Origin: Citricoccus sp. CH26A
Lineage (GTDB): Bacteria; Actinomycetota; Actinomycetes; Actinomycetales; Micrococcaceae
Direction of reading: 5' to 3'
Length of the DNA stretch: 64,000 nt
Assembly: GCF_000224415.1 (NCBI RefSeq)
Contig: NZ_AFXQ01000002.1
Coordinates: forward strand, 124,001 to 188,000
Shown: positions 10,560 to 18,660 of the stretch, piece after piece
Numbering within the stretch: position 1 is the stretch's first letter
Layout of the letters: every line of letters starts with the position of its first letter
Position numbers and translations under genes: made by a program
The notes under the pieces: model-generated
Database searches by the model: none
Seen by the model: only the letters and a program-made list of their open reading frames with translations
What the model was told of the DNA's origin: nothing

Positions 10560-11171
10560 ATGACGGGTGGCCAGTGGGCCAGGCCCACCGCCTACGAACG
10601 GTTCATGGGGCGGTGGAGCCGCCTGCTGGCACCGCGCTTCCTCCAGTGGCTCCAGGCCCCGACGGGAGGACACTGGCTGGACGTCGGTTGTGGCACCGGC
10701 GCGCTCACCGCCGCCCTCTGCGCGAAGGCCGATCCGGCATCCGTGCTGGGCTGCGACCCCTCGGAACCGTTCATCGAGTACGCACGCGAGCACGTGCCGG
10801 ACCCGCGGGCGCGCTTCGTGGACCGGTTCTGGACCACGGCCGCCGCGGTGGACCACCGTGCCCGTGAGCTCGACGAGGCCCGGCGCTTCCCCCTGTGCCG
10901 GCCCGAGGCCCTGGAGCGACTGTTCCGTGGGGCCGGTCTGCGGCGGGTCCGCGTGGAGCCGGTGTGGCTGCGCACCGTCTTGGCGGGGTTCGAGGACTAC
11001 TGGCAGCCCCTGCTCACGGGGGACGGACCCGCCCCGGCCTACCTGGCCACCCTCGACGAGGACCACCGGGACGCGCTGTGCCGGAGGCTCAAGCAGGCCC
11101 TGCCCGGGGGCACGCACGGCAGGATCTCCCTGCTCGCGCGCTCCTGGGCCGTCCGCGGCATGGCCCGGTGA
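10560..11171 (+). pseudogene. SAM-dependent methyltransferase lacking the middle of its Rossmann fold
   Basis: The 203-residue product begins like a class I methyltransferase: YERFMGRWSRLLAPRF, then motif I LDVGCGTGAL near residues 40-50 and GCDPSEPF. After DPRARFVD it jumps straight to [25 protein letters not shown], sequence that normally lies about 60 residues later. Missing are the acidic/aromatic post-I segment, motif IV and the RVTRPGG strand needed for SAM and substrate binding. The deletion is in frame, unlike the homopolymer frameshifts elsewhere. The product may be inactive or an unstable remnant. TAGCCT at 10515-10520 is a candidate -10 box. It is transcribed divergently from birA. 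Confidence 0.65.
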
Positions 11172-11263
11172 ACGCACGCCTCCGGATCCCGCCCCGGGAC
11201 CGGCCCCGCGGCGTGGCGGGCCTCCCGGTGCGCATCGGCTTCGACGGAGCGTGGCGGGCGCAC

Positions 11264-11282
11264 GTTGTGTGGTTCCTACAAC
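11264..11282. promoter_or_regulatory. acc operator site A upstream of accD
   Basis: The 19-base palindromic element has outer arms GTTGT and ACAAC around GTGGTTCCT. Its 17-base core, TTGTGTGGTTCCTACAA, differs at two positions from the site at 16471-16487 near accC. It ends at the expected -35 position of the TAGACT promoter at 11304-11309. This placement suits a repressor. The regulator is not identified here. Confidence 0.6.
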
Positions 11283-11303
11283 GGAGTCCCGGCCGTGCCT
11301 GCC

Positions 11304-11309
11304 TAGACT
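11304..11309 (+). promoter_or_regulatory. -10 box of the accD-accE operon
   Basis: TAGACT lies 22 bases downstream of operator A and ends 6 bases before the ATG of the 18-codon leader ORF at 11316. Transcription should begin at or beside that ATG, giving a leaderless leader ORF. No good -35 hexamer is seen, which suggests activator dependence or a weak promoter. Confidence 0.55.
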
Positions 11310-11315
11310 GGGGCG

Positions 11316-11372
11316 ATGACAGCGGCGGTCCGCGCCCCGAGGGGTTCGGGCCGCCCGGCTGGACTTGTATGA
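11316..11372 (+). CDS. leaderless 18-residue leader ORF upstream of accD
   Basis: ATG 11316 follows TAGACT by 6 bases, and the frame reads [18 protein letters not shown] then stops at TGA 11370-11372. The stop overlaps ATG 11369 (ATGA), which is in frame with accD and 27 bases upstream of the preferred accD start GTG 11396. This arrangement could couple translation of the leader to accD. A comparable ORF lies in the same position before accC (16561-16620). The two peptides are not alike, so the act of translation rather than the peptide may matter. Expression is not proven. Confidence 0.45.
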   Translation: MTAAVRAPRGSGRPAGLV

Positions 11373-11395
11373 ATGATCCAAGCGACGGAGGACCC

Positions 11396-13023
11396 GTGAC
11401 CCTTCCTGCCCAGGCCGGCACCGGGACGAGCCCGGACGAGGCCGCACCGGACCTGACGACCACGGCAGGCAAGCTGCAGGACCTGGCCCGGCGCCGGGCC
11501 GAGGCGGCCCTGCCCGCCGGCCGGGCCGCCGTCGAGAGGCAGCACGAGCGCGGCAAGCACACGGCCCGCGAGCGCGTGGACCTGCTGCTGGACCCCGGGT
11601 CCTTCGTGGAGTTCGACGCCCTGGCGGTGCATCGCACCACGGCGTTCGGGATGGAGCGCAAGAGGCCGGTCGGCGACGGCCTGGTCTCCGGGTACGGCAC
11701 CGTGGACGGCCGGCTGGTGGCCGTGTACTCCCAGGACTTCACGGTCTACGGCGGTTCCCTCAGCCAGGTCAACGGCGAGAAGATCGTCAAGGTCCAGGAG
11801 TTCGCCGCGCGCAACGGCTGTCCGGTGATCGGCATCAACGACGGCGGTGGCGCCCGCATCCAGGAGGGCGTGGCCTCGCTGGCGATGTTCGCGGACATCT
11901 TCCGCAACAACGTCATGTCCTCCGGGGTCATCCCGCAGATCTCCGTGATCATGGGGCCCTCCGCCGGCGGCGCCGCCTACTCCCCCGCACTGACCGACTT
12001 CATCATCATGGTCGACCAGACCTCGCACATGTTCATCACCGGGCCGGACGTCATCAGGACCGTCACCGGTGAGGACGTGGACATGGAGACCCTCGGGGGC
12101 GCCCGGCAGCACAACACGGCCACCGGCACGGCCGCCTACCTGGCCCCCACTGAGGAGGATGCCCTGGAGTACGTCCGGGAACTGCTCGAGTTCCTGCCGG
12201 CCAACAACCTGGCCGAGGCTCCCGCGGAGGCGTTCGTGGAGGAGCTCGAGGTCACCGACGAGGACCTCGAGCTGGACACGCTGGTGCCGGACTCGGCGAA
12301 CCAGCCCTATGACATGCTCACCGTGATCGAGCACCTGCTGGACGAGGGCCACTTCCTCCAGGTCCATGAGCTCTACGCCCCCAACGTGATTACGGGCCTG
12401 GGTCGGATCGAGGGCCGGACGGTGGGGGTGGTGGCGAACCAGCCGATGCAGTTCGCCGGCACCCTGGACATCAACGCCTCGGAGAAGGCCGCCCGGTTCG
12501 TGCGGTTCTGCGACGCCTTCAACATCCCGATCGTCACCCTCGTGGACGTCCCGGGCTTCCTGCCCGGCACCGACCAGGAGTTCTCCGGCATCATCCGCCG
12601 CGGCGCCAAGCTGATCTACGCCTATGCCGAGGCCACCGTGCCGAAGCTGACGGTCATCACCCGCAAGGCCTACGGCGGGGCCTACATCGTCATGGGCTCG
12701 AAGAAGCTCGGCGCGGACGTCAACCTGGCCTGGCCGACCGCTCAGATCGGGGTGATGGGTGCCCAGGGCGCCGTGAACGTCCTCTACCGGCGCGAGCTGA
12801 CGGCGGTGGAGACCGCGGGCGGGGACGTCGAGGCCAAGCGCGCCGAGCTCGTGGAGGACTACGAGGCCGAACTGCTCAACCCCTACCAGGCGGCCGAGCG
12901 GGGATACGTGGACGCCGTCATCACCCCGCCGAGACGCGCGTCCAGCTGGTACGCGGCCTGCGCGCCACGTTCCACAAGCGCGAGGCCCGGCCCGCCCGCA
13001 AGCACGGGAACATCCCGCTGTGA
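11396..13023 (+). CDS. accD: acyl-CoA (acetyl/propionyl-CoA) carboxylase carboxyltransferase beta subunit (apparent 3' frameshift)
   Basis: This is the carboxyltransferase half that moves CO2 from carboxybiotin to acetyl- or propionyl-CoA to make malonyl- or methylmalonyl-CoA. Crotonase-like N and C halves are visible, with [13 protein letters not shown], the [10 protein letters not shown] oxyanion segment and the GAQGAVNV C-terminal segment. GTG 11396 is preferred because GGAGGA lies 3-4 bases upstream; ATG 11369, coupled to the leader ORF, is the alternative. Near 12924-12927 the frame breaks: VDAVITP should continue into [30 protein letters not shown], which is in the next frame and ends at TGA 13021-13023. 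One extra C in the CCCC run restores it. accE starts by overlapping this stop. Confidence 0.92.
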
Positions 13024-13343
13024 CCACCACGCAAGGCACCACCACGCAAGGCACCACCACGGAGAGGAGCACCCTGGAGATGAGCACGCTGACGAACCAC
13101 GGGACGGACACGGACACGGACACCGGCGAGGAGCCCACGGTGGTCATCCGCGGGACCCTGGACGCCGAGGAGACCGCGGCCCTGACCGCCGTCCTGCAGG
13201 CCCTGGCCGCCCAGGCCGGAGACCGGGGGAACGGGGACACCGGACCGGACGGCACGGACCGCACGCTGGACCGCCGCCGCCGGCTGGGCCTGTGGGCCCG
13301 CCCCGGTTCCGACTCCTGGAGGCACGCCGCCGGGGCGAGCTGA
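13020..13343 (+). CDS. accE: acyl-CoA carboxylase epsilon subunit
   Basis: The small actinobacterial epsilon subunit stabilises the AccA3-AccD complex. The 107-residue frame starts at GTG 13020, overlapping the accD stop (GTGA). A start at ATG 13080 (MSTLTNHG) is also plausible and would remove a Thr-rich repeat. The family core is [25 protein letters not shown] near residues 42-66, followed by the C-terminal [17 protein letters not shown] that resembles the usual WxxP-PGxxxW ending. Operon position directly after accD supports the call. Confidence 0.85.
   Translation: MTTTQGTTTQGTTTERSTLEMSTLTNHGTDTDTDTGEEPTVVIRGTLDAEETAALTAVLQALAAQAGDRGNGDTGPDGTDRTLDRRRRLGLWARPGSDSWRHAAGAS
13023..13067 (+). 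repeat. 15-bp tandem repeat at the accD/accE junction
   Basis: ACCACCACGCAAGGC occurs twice in full (13023-13037 and 13038-13052), followed by a diverged third unit. In the accE frame it encodes TTTQG repeats. It begins inside the accD stop codon, so copy number could change the distance between the accD stop and ATG 13080. Confidence 0.85.
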
Positions 13344-13357
13344 CCGGTGCCGGGTCC

Positions 13358-13384
13358 CCGCCCCGGGCGGTGGGTCCGGGGCGG
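13358..13384 (+). terminator. hairpin after accE
   Basis: CCGCCCCGG and CCGGGGCGG are perfect 9-base arms around a 9-base loop, starting 15 bases after the accE stop. No T-run follows, as is usual in high-GC actinobacteria. Confidence 0.55.
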
Positions 13385-13416
13385 CCCAACCCTGTCTGCC
13401 CGGCGGGTGCCGGACC

Positions 13417-13422
13417 TATGAT
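13417..13422 (+). promoter_or_regulatory. -10 box of the small secreted protein gene
   Basis: TATGAT lies about 110 bases upstream of ATG 13532, just past the accE terminator, implying a separate transcript with a leader of about 100 bases. No clear -35 is visible. Confidence 0.45.
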
Positions 13423-13531
13423 GTGGCCACCCCCGCGCGACACGCCGCGGCATCCAGCCTCCCGTGTCCTCCCCGCCGCACGCCTCATGAGACACCGGTT
13501 CCGTCCCACCACTCTCGACCGAGGATCCATC

Positions 13532-13975
13532 ATGAAAACCCTGTCCCGCACGTTCACGGTGGCCGGATTCGCCACCCTGCTCACCGCCTTCGTCGGAGCC
13601 ACGGCCGCCCAGGCCGCCACGAGCGCCACCCTGCCGGACGAGGGCACCCTGCTGGGTGACGGCGCCGGGGTCTCGCTCTCGGTCGACTTCGACTGCGACG
13701 CCGGCTGGTCCGCCAACGTCTGGGTCGAGGCCGCCCAGCGGACCGGCGGGGACAAGGTGGCGACCGGCATGGGGTACTCCACGACCGTCGAGTGCGCGGC
13801 CGGCGAGGAGTCCGTCGACGTGGTGCTCCTGGCCGCCGGGGACTACCTCGCCTTCGAGGAGGGTGACGCGGTGGTCCGGGTCTCCGTGTCCGCGTGCGGC
13901 ACCGAGACCTGCGACCAGGCCGTGGCGGCCGGGGTGATCGCGTTCAGCGAGGACGACAACCACGACGACGAGTGA
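13532..13975 (+). CDS. small secreted protein of unknown function
   Basis: The 147-residue product starts [20 protein letters not shown] and has a typical Sec signal peptide with cleavage likely after AAQA near residue 29. The mature part is acidic and probably a beta-sandwich. It contains [18 protein letters not shown], four cysteines (about 50, 83, 116 and 121) that may form two disulfides, and an acidic DDNHDDE tail. ATG 13532 has GAGGAT 7-8 bases upstream; an in-frame ATG at 13487 is less likely. It stands alone between two hairpins. I do not recognise the family. Confidence 0.7.
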   Translation: MKTLSRTFTVAGFATLLTAFVGATAAQAATSATLPDEGTLLGDGAGVSLSVDFDCDAGWSANVWVEAAQRTGGDKVATGMGYSTTVECAAGEESVDVVLLAAGDYLAFEEGDAVVRVSVSACGTETCDQAVAAGVIAFSEDDNHDDE

Positions 13976-14012
13976 GCGCCCTCGCGCGGTCCTGGCCCGC
14001 GCGACGGCGAGC

Positions 14013-14051
14013 GGGGGTCACGGCGGGGCCCACGGGCCCGCCGTGACCCCC
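14013..14051 (+). terminator. strong hairpin after the secreted protein gene
   Basis: Two perfect 15-base arms, GGGGGTCACGGCGGG and CCCGCCGTGACCCCC, enclose a 9-base loop. The hairpin begins 37 bases after the stop of the upstream gene and ends 38 bases before the next -10 box. Confidence 0.8.
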
Positions 14052-14088
14052 GTCGTAGACCCGCCGTGGCCTGCGCCACCTGGTCGAC

Positions 14089-14094
14089 TACGCT
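14089..14094 (+). promoter_or_regulatory. -10 box of leaderless DUF885 gene
   Basis: TACGCT ends 7 bases before GTG 14102. This spacing favours a leaderless transcript and argues against the longer frame beginning at 14066, which lies upstream of the -10 box. Confidence 0.5.
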
Positions 14095-14101
14095 CGGAGG
14101 G

Positions 14102-15817
14102 GTGAACGCAGCGCACGAGAACCAGCCCACCGCCTCCGCGGGCGCCACCGGCCTGACCCGCCGGCCCAGCGCCATCGACGAGCTCGCAAACCGCTACTTC
14201 GCGGACACCCTCGCGTTGAACCCGGAGGAGGCCACGGCCCTGGGCCACCCCGGCCACGAGACCGAGTACGCGGACTACTCCCCGGCCGGCACCGCCGCCC
14301 AGGACGACCTCGACCGCCGGGTCCTGGCCGACCTCGACGCCCTGCACCCGGCCGACGAGGTCGACCGGGTCACCGCCGCGGCGATGCGCGAGCGGATCGG
14401 ACTGCAGCGGGAGATCACCGCCACGCAGCGCACGGAGCTGAACAACCTGGCCTCCCCCGCCCAGGGGATCCGCGAGATCTTCGACCTCATGCCCACGGAC
14501 ACCGCCGGGCACTGGGAGCACGTCGCCGGACGCCTGGCGAACCTCCCGGCCGCCCTGGAGGGCTACCGCGCGTCGCTGCTGCACTCCCGGGACGCCGGTC
14601 AGGTCCCGGCCCGTCGCCAGGTGGACATCGTCATCGAGCAGGCCGAGGCGCACTCCGCCCCCGGGGGCTTCTTCCCGGGCCTGGTCGAGCGGGCCCAGGC
14701 GGCCGGCGTCGTGCCCTCGTCCCTGCTGACCGAACTGGAGGGCCGGGCGCTGCGCGCCGGGGAGGCGTACCGGTCCCTGGCCACGTTCCTGAAGGAGGAG
14801 CTGCGCGAGGCCGCCCCGGAGCGTGACGCGGTCGGGAGGGACTACTACGCCCTGGCCTCCCGGGAGTTCCTCGGGGCCAGCGTGGACCTCGAGGAGACCT
14901 ACCAGTGGGGCCTGGAGGAACTGGCGCGGATCGTGGCCGCCCAGCGGGCCGACGCCCAGGCCATCCGCCCCGGGGCGGGCATCGAGGAGGCCCGGCAGGT
15001 GCTCAATGCCGACCCGGCCCGGCGCCTGGAGGGCACCGGTGCGCTCAGGGACTGGATGCAGGCCACCTCGGACGCCGCACTGGAGGCGATGAGCGCCTAC
15101 TTCGACGTCCCGGCGCCCATGGACCGGATCGAGTGCATGATCGCCCCCACCCAGGAGGGGGGCGTGTACTACACCGGTCCCTCGGAGGACTTCTCCCGCC
15201 CCGGCCGGATGTGGTGGTCCGTGCCCGCCGGCGAGGACTCCTTCACCACGTGGGAGCAGAAGACCACGGTCTACCACGAGGGCGTGCCCGGCCACCACCT
15301 GCAGGTCGCCACGGCCATGCTGAACCGGGAGGAGCTCAACGACTGGCGGCGCAACGCGCTGTGGACCTCGGGTCACGGCGAGGGCTGGGCCCTGTACGCG
15401 GAGCGGCTGATGGAGGAGTTCGGGTTCCTCCAGGACCCGGGAGACCACCTCGGGATGCTCGACGCCCAGCGGATGCGGGCGGCCCGCGTGGTGTTCGACA
15501 TCGGCGTGCACTGCGGCTTCGAGGCCCCGGCCGAGTACGGCGGTGGCACCTGGACCCCGGAGGCCGGCTTCGCCTTCCTGCAGGAGCACATCAACGACAC
15601 CCCGGGCCAGGTACGGTTCGAGTTCATCCGCTACCTCGGCTGGCCCGGCCAGGCCCCGGCCTACAAGATCGGCCAGCGCATCTGGGAGCAGATCCGTGCC
15701 GAGCACGCCGCCCGCGCCGGCCACGCGGGCGGGACCTTCGACCTGAAGGACTTCCACACGCGCGCGCTGCGCCTGGGGTCGATGGGCCTGGACACCCTGC
15801 GCGAGGCACTGGCATGA
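14102..15817 (+). CDS. DUF885 family metallopeptidase-like protein
   Basis: The 571-residue soluble protein belongs to the DUF885 family, thought to be zinc peptidases. The conserved YHEGVPGHHLQ (HExxxxGH type) is at about residues 390-400. The helical N-terminal part carries FADTLALNPEEATALG. Further family segments are DRIECMIAPTQEGGVYYTGPSED and GHGEGWALYAERLMEE, the latter supplying the downstream Glu-rich helix. No signal peptide is present, so a cytoplasmic peptidase is likely. Start GTG 14102 is chosen from the -10 spacing. The stop overlaps the maf start (ATGA), so the two are co-translated. Confidence 0.85.
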   Translation: MNAAHENQPTASAGATGLTRRPSAIDELANRYFADTLALNPEEATALGHPGHETEYADYSPAGTAAQDDLDRRVLADLDALHPADEVDRVTAAAMRERIGLQREITATQRTELNNLASPAQGIREIFDLMPTDTAGHWEHVAGRLANLPAALEGYRASLLHSRDAGQVPARRQVDIVIEQAEAHSAPGGFFPGLVERAQAAGVVPSSLLTELEGRALRAGEAYRSLATFLKEELREAAPERDAVGRDYYALASREFLGASVDLEETYQWGLEELARIVAAQRADAQAIRPGAGIEEARQVLNADPARRLEGTGALRDWMQATSDAALEAMSAYFDVPAPMDRIECMIAPTQEGGVYYTGPSEDFSRPGRMWWSVPAGEDSFTTWEQKTTVYHEGVPGHHLQVATAMLNREELNDWRRNALWTSGHGEGWALYAERLMEEFGFLQDPGDHLGMLDAQRMRAARVVFDIGVHCGFEAPAEYGGGTWTPEAGFAFLQEHINDTPGQVRFEFIRYLGWPGQAPAYKIGQRIWEQIRAEHAARAGHAGGTFDLKDFHTRALRLGSMGLDTLREALA

Positions 15818-16491
15818 CCGTCCCGCCCGCCGCAGCCGCACCCCGGCTCGTCCTGGCCTCCGCCTCCCCGGCCCGGGCGCGGATCCTCGAGGCCGCCGGG
15901 ATCGGGTTCACCGTGGTGGTCTCAGAGGTCGACGAGGACGCGGTCACCGAGGCCCACCCGCTGGCCGGACCGGCCGAACTCGCCCTGCTGCTGGCCCACG
16001 CCAAGGCGGAGGACGTGGCCACGCGCCCGGAGGCCGCCGGGGCCCTGGTGCTGGGTTGCGACTCGGTGTTCGAGCTGGACGGGACCGCCTACGGCAAGCC
16101 CTACGAGCAAGGGGTCGCGCGGGAACGCTGGCGGTTGCAGTCTGGACGCACCGGACAGCTGCACACCGGGCACTCGCTCATCGACACCAGCCACCACGCC
16201 ACGGCCGGGCTCCACGGGCCCGATGCCGGCAGCGCACCGTCCGCGACCGCGCTGGCGACCGCCTCGGTCACCTTCGCGGACGTGACGGAGGCGGAGATCA
16301 CCGCGTACGTCGGCTCCGGGGAGCCGCTGCAGTGCGCGGGGGCGTTCACCATCGACGGCCGGGGCGCCGCCTTCGTCTCGGCCGTGCACGGGGACCCGAA
16401 CGCCGTGATCGGGGTGTCCGTCTCGACGCTGCGCGGCCTGCTGCACCAGTTGGGCTGGTCCATCACCGACTTGTGGGATTCCTACAAGTGA
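15814..16491 (+). CDS. maf: Maf family nucleoside-triphosphate pyrophosphatase
   Basis: Maf proteins hydrolyse non-canonical or modified NTPs to NMP and diphosphate. The 225-residue product has the signature LASASPARARILEAAGI near the N-terminus, a catalytic Asp/Glu segment VVSEVDED, GCDSVFELDG, GKPYEQGVARERWRLQSG and TGHSLID. ATG 15814 overlaps the DUF885 stop by four bases. The last six codons (LWDSYK) lie inside operator site B for the downstream accC gene, so the maf 3' end and accC control region share sequence. Confidence 0.9.
   Translation: MTVPPAAAAPRLVLASASPARARILEAAGIGFTVVVSEVDEDAVTEAHPLAGPAELALLLAHAKAEDVATRPEAAGALVLGCDSVFELDGTAYGKPYEQGVARERWRLQSGRTGQLHTGHSLIDTSHHATAGLHGPDAGSAPSATALATASVTFADVTEAEITAYVGSGEPLQCAGAFTIDGRGAAFVSAVHGDPNAVIGVSVSTLRGLLHQLGWSITDLWDSYK
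16470..16488. promoter_or_regulatory. acc operator site B, inside the end of maf
   Basis: The core TTGTGGGATTCCTACAA at 16471-16487 matches site A (accD promoter) at 15 of 17 bases and is itself an imperfect palindrome. It encodes the last residues of Maf. It forms a 14-base inverted repeat with site C 38 bases downstream, so looping of a bound regulator or an RNA hairpin is possible. Confidence 0.6.
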
Positions 16492-16524
16492 GGGCGGCCG
16501 ACGCGGGGAAACCGCGCCGGATCC

Positions 16525-16538
16525 TGTAGGAATCCCAC
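16525..16538. promoter_or_regulatory. acc operator site C overlapping the accC -35 region
   Basis: TGTAGGAATCCCAC is the exact reverse complement of 16473-16486 in site B. It ends 9 bases before the TAGGCT -10 box at 16548-16553, so it covers the -35 position. A protein bound here should block RNA polymerase. Confidence 0.6.
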
Positions 16539-16547
16539 GGCCCGGTC

Positions 16548-16553
16548 TAGGCT
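16548..16553 (+). promoter_or_regulatory. -10 box of accC
   Basis: TAGGCT ends 7 bases before GTG 16561, the first codon of a 19-residue leader ORF. The same hexamer type (TAGNCT) and spacing are found at accD. Confidence 0.55.
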
Positions 16554-16560
16554 CGGGCAG

Positions 16561-16620
16561 GTGAGCCTGCAGCCGGTGTCCGGTACGGACCGACAGGCTC
16601 CTGACGCGAACCGCTTGTGA
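16561..16620 (+). CDS. leaderless 19-residue leader ORF upstream of accC
   Basis: GTG 16561 starts 7 bases after TAGGCT. The frame reads VSLQPVSGTDRQAPDANRL and ends with TGA at 16618-16620. The accC Shine-Dalgarno AGGAG follows immediately (16621-16625) and accC starts at 16636. The position and length match the leader ORF of accD, though the peptide sequence differs. Ribosomes finishing the leader would terminate next to the accC ribosome-binding site. Expression is inferred only from the promoter spacing. Confidence 0.45.
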   Translation: MSLQPVSGTDRQAPDANRL

Positions 16621-16635
16621 AGGAGTCCCCGCCCG

Positions 16636-18453
16636 ATGCCCCAGACGACGCCGAACGCCACCACCGCCCCGCGCCGCTTCTCGCGGGTGCTGGTGGCCAA
16701 TCGCGGGGAGATCGCCGTCCGGGTCATCCGGGCGGCCCACGACGAGGGGCTCACGGCCGTGGCCGTCTACGCCGAGCCGGACCGCGATGCGCTGCACGTG
16801 CGGATGGCCGACGACGCCATCGCCCTGGGCGGGGCGAGCGCCGCCGAGTCCTACCTGGCGCAGGAGAGGATCCTGGCGGCGGCCAGGACCGCCGGCGCGG
16901 ACGCCGTGCACCCGGGCTACGGGTTCCTGTCCGAGAACGCCGACTTCGCCCGGGCGGTCGAGGCCGCCGGGCTGGTGTGGATCGGCCCCCCGCCGGCCGC
17001 CATCGAACGGCTCGGGGACAAGGTCTCGGCCCGGCACCTGGCCCAGGAGGTCGGCGCCCCCCTGGTCCCCGGGACCGCCGACCCCGTGGCCGACGCCGAC
17101 GAGGTGCTGTCCTTCGCCGACGCGCACGGCCTGCCCCTGGCCATCAAGGCGGCCCACGGCGGCGGCGGCCGGGGCATCAAGGTGGCCCGGACCCGCGAGG
17201 AGGTCCCGGAGCTGTTCGAGTCGGCGGTGCGCGAGGCCACGGCAGCCTTCGGCCGGGGCGAGTGCTTCGTGGAGCGCTTCCTGGACGCGCCCCGCCACGT
17301 GGAGACCCAGTGCCTGGCCGACCACGCGGGCACCGTGGTGGTGGTCTCCACCCGCGACTGCTCCCTGCAGCGCCGCAACCAGAAGCTCGTGGAGGAGGCC
17401 CCCGCCCCGTTCCTCACCGCCGAGCAGCAGCAGCGGCTGTACGCCGCCTCCAAGGACATCCTGCATGCCGCCGGCTACGTGGGCGCCGGGACGTGCGAGT
17501 TCCTCGTCGGCGCGGACGGCACCATCTCCTTCCTCGAGGTCAACACCCGGCTGCAGGTGGAGCACCCGGTCTCCGAGGAGGTCACGGGGCTGGACCTGGT
17601 CCGCGAGCAGTTCCGGCTGGCCCGCGGTGAGGAGCTCGGCTACCGGGACCCCGAGGTCCGGGGCCACTCCCTCGAGTTCCGCATCAACGGGGAGGACGCC
17701 GGCCGGGACTTCATGCCGGCCCCCGGCACCCTGACCCGGTTCCGGCTGCCCTCGGGTCCGGGCGTGCGCGTGGACACCGGCGTCGAGGAGGGCGAGACCA
17801 TCAGCGGGAACTTCGACTCGATGATCGCCAAGCTCATCGTCACGGGCGCCACCCGCGAACAGGCCCTGGAACGCTCCCGGCGGGCGCTGGCGGAGATGCA
17901 GGTCGCCGGCATGCCCACCGTGCTGCCGTTCCACCGCGCCGTGGTGGCCGATCCGGCGTTCGCCCCGCGGGACGGATCCGCCTTCACCGTGCACACGCGG
18001 TGGATCGAGACCGAGTTCGAGAACACCATCGAGGCGTTCGCGGCACCCGTCGCCGCCTCGGACCAGCCCGGGACGGAGGACCGCCGCTCGGTGACCGTCG
18101 AGGTCAACGGCAGGCGCGTGGAGGTCACGCTGCCGGCCATCCTCGGCGCCATCTCCACCGCGGCGGGCAACGCCCGGGCCGGCAGCCGGCGCCGCAAGGC
18201 CCGCGGAGGCCGCGGCGTGACGGCCGCGGCCACCGACGGGGACACGCTCACCTCACCGATGCAGGGCACCATCGTCAAGGTCGCCGCGGGGGTCGGTGAC
18301 ACCGTGGCCGAGGGGGACCTCATCGTGGTGCTGGAGGCGATGAAGATGGAGCAGCCGCTCACCGCCCACAAGTCCGGCACGATCACCGAGCTGGCGGCCG
18401 CCCCGGGGGCCACGGTGACGGCGGGCGCCGCCATCGCCGTCATCGGGGACTGA
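16636..18453 (+). CDS. accC: acetyl/propionyl-CoA carboxylase alpha subunit (biotin carboxylase plus biotin carrier)
   Basis: The 605-residue protein fuses ATP-dependent biotin carboxylase to a biotin carrier domain. The N-terminal Rossmann-like domain ([16 protein letters not shown]) spans about 15-130. The ATP-grasp domain includes [11 protein letters not shown] near 174-184 and [11 protein letters not shown]. The C-terminal biotinyl domain carries EAMKMEQ with the acceptor lysine at about residue 570. It supplies carboxybiotin to the AccD subunit encoded at 11.4 kb, and BirA at 9.6 kb should biotinylate it. ATG 16636 has AGGAG 10 bases upstream. The promoter shares operator, -10 type and leader ORF with accD. 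Confidence 0.95.
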   Translation: MPQTTPNATTAPRRFSRVLVANRGEIAVRVIRAAHDEGLTAVAVYAEPDRDALHVRMADDAIALGGASAAESYLAQERILAAARTAGADAVHPGYGFLSENADFARAVEAAGLVWIGPPPAAIERLGDKVSARHLAQEVGAPLVPGTADPVADADEVLSFADAHGLPLAIKAAHGGGGRGIKVARTREEVPELFESAVREATAAFGRGECFVERFLDAPRHVETQCLADHAGTVVVVSTRDCSLQRRNQKLVEEAPAPFLTAEQQQRLYAASKDILHAAGYVGAGTCEFLVGADGTISFLEVNTRLQVEHPVSEEVTGLDLVREQFRLARGEELGYRDPEVRGHSLEFRINGEDAGRDFMPAPGTLTRFRLPSGPGVRVDTGVEEGETISGNFDSMIAKLIVTGATREQALERSRRALAEMQVAGMPTVLPFHRAVVADPAFAPRDGSAFTVHTRWIETEFENTIEAFAAPVAASDQPGTEDRRSVTVEVNGRRVEVTLPAILGAISTAAGNARAGSRRRKARGGRGVTAAATDGDTLTSPMQGTIVKVAAGVGDTVAEGDLIVVLEAMKMEQPLTAHKSGTITELAAAPGATVTAGAAIAVIGD

Positions 18454-18512
18454 CACCGGGGACCAGAACTCCGCCGGCGTCCAGAGCGTCTCAGGATGTG
18501 GACGGACTGTCC

Positions 18513-18536
18513 GCATGCTGACCATGCGCATAGGAT
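18513..18536 (+). promoter_or_regulatory. candidate promoter/operator of the MFS gene
   Basis: TAGGAT at 18531-18536 is a -10 candidate. The inverted repeat GCATG-CTGAC-CATGC (18513-18527) lies directly upstream, over the -35 spacer, and could bind a regulator. The leader to ATG 18661 would be about 118 bases. Nothing else is evident in the 207-base spacer from accC. Confidence 0.4.
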
Positions 18537-18660
18537 GGTGGGGCCGTAGAACCCGCACCGGCCCTCCCGCTCACCGCACCGGGCCCGCCCCGTCGGCCCC
18601 GGGCCGCCGGTCCCGCCCGTTCACGCGGCCATCATCATTGCCTTCCCGAGGAGTCTTGCC

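Noticed and set aside
10522-10563. Short GTG ORF ending on the methyltransferase ATG
   Set aside because: Its start lies one base after the -10 box TAGCCT, too close to be inside the transcript, unlike the acc leader ORFs.
16473-16538. Long hairpin after maf as a plain terminator
   Set aside because: The arms are imperfect palindromes themselves and one recurs at the accD promoter, so DNA operators explain them better; a hairpin role is not excluded.
18538-18549. Three-codon GTG ORF after TAGGAT before the MFS gene
   Set aside because: It begins one base after the -10 box, upstream of the expected transcription start.
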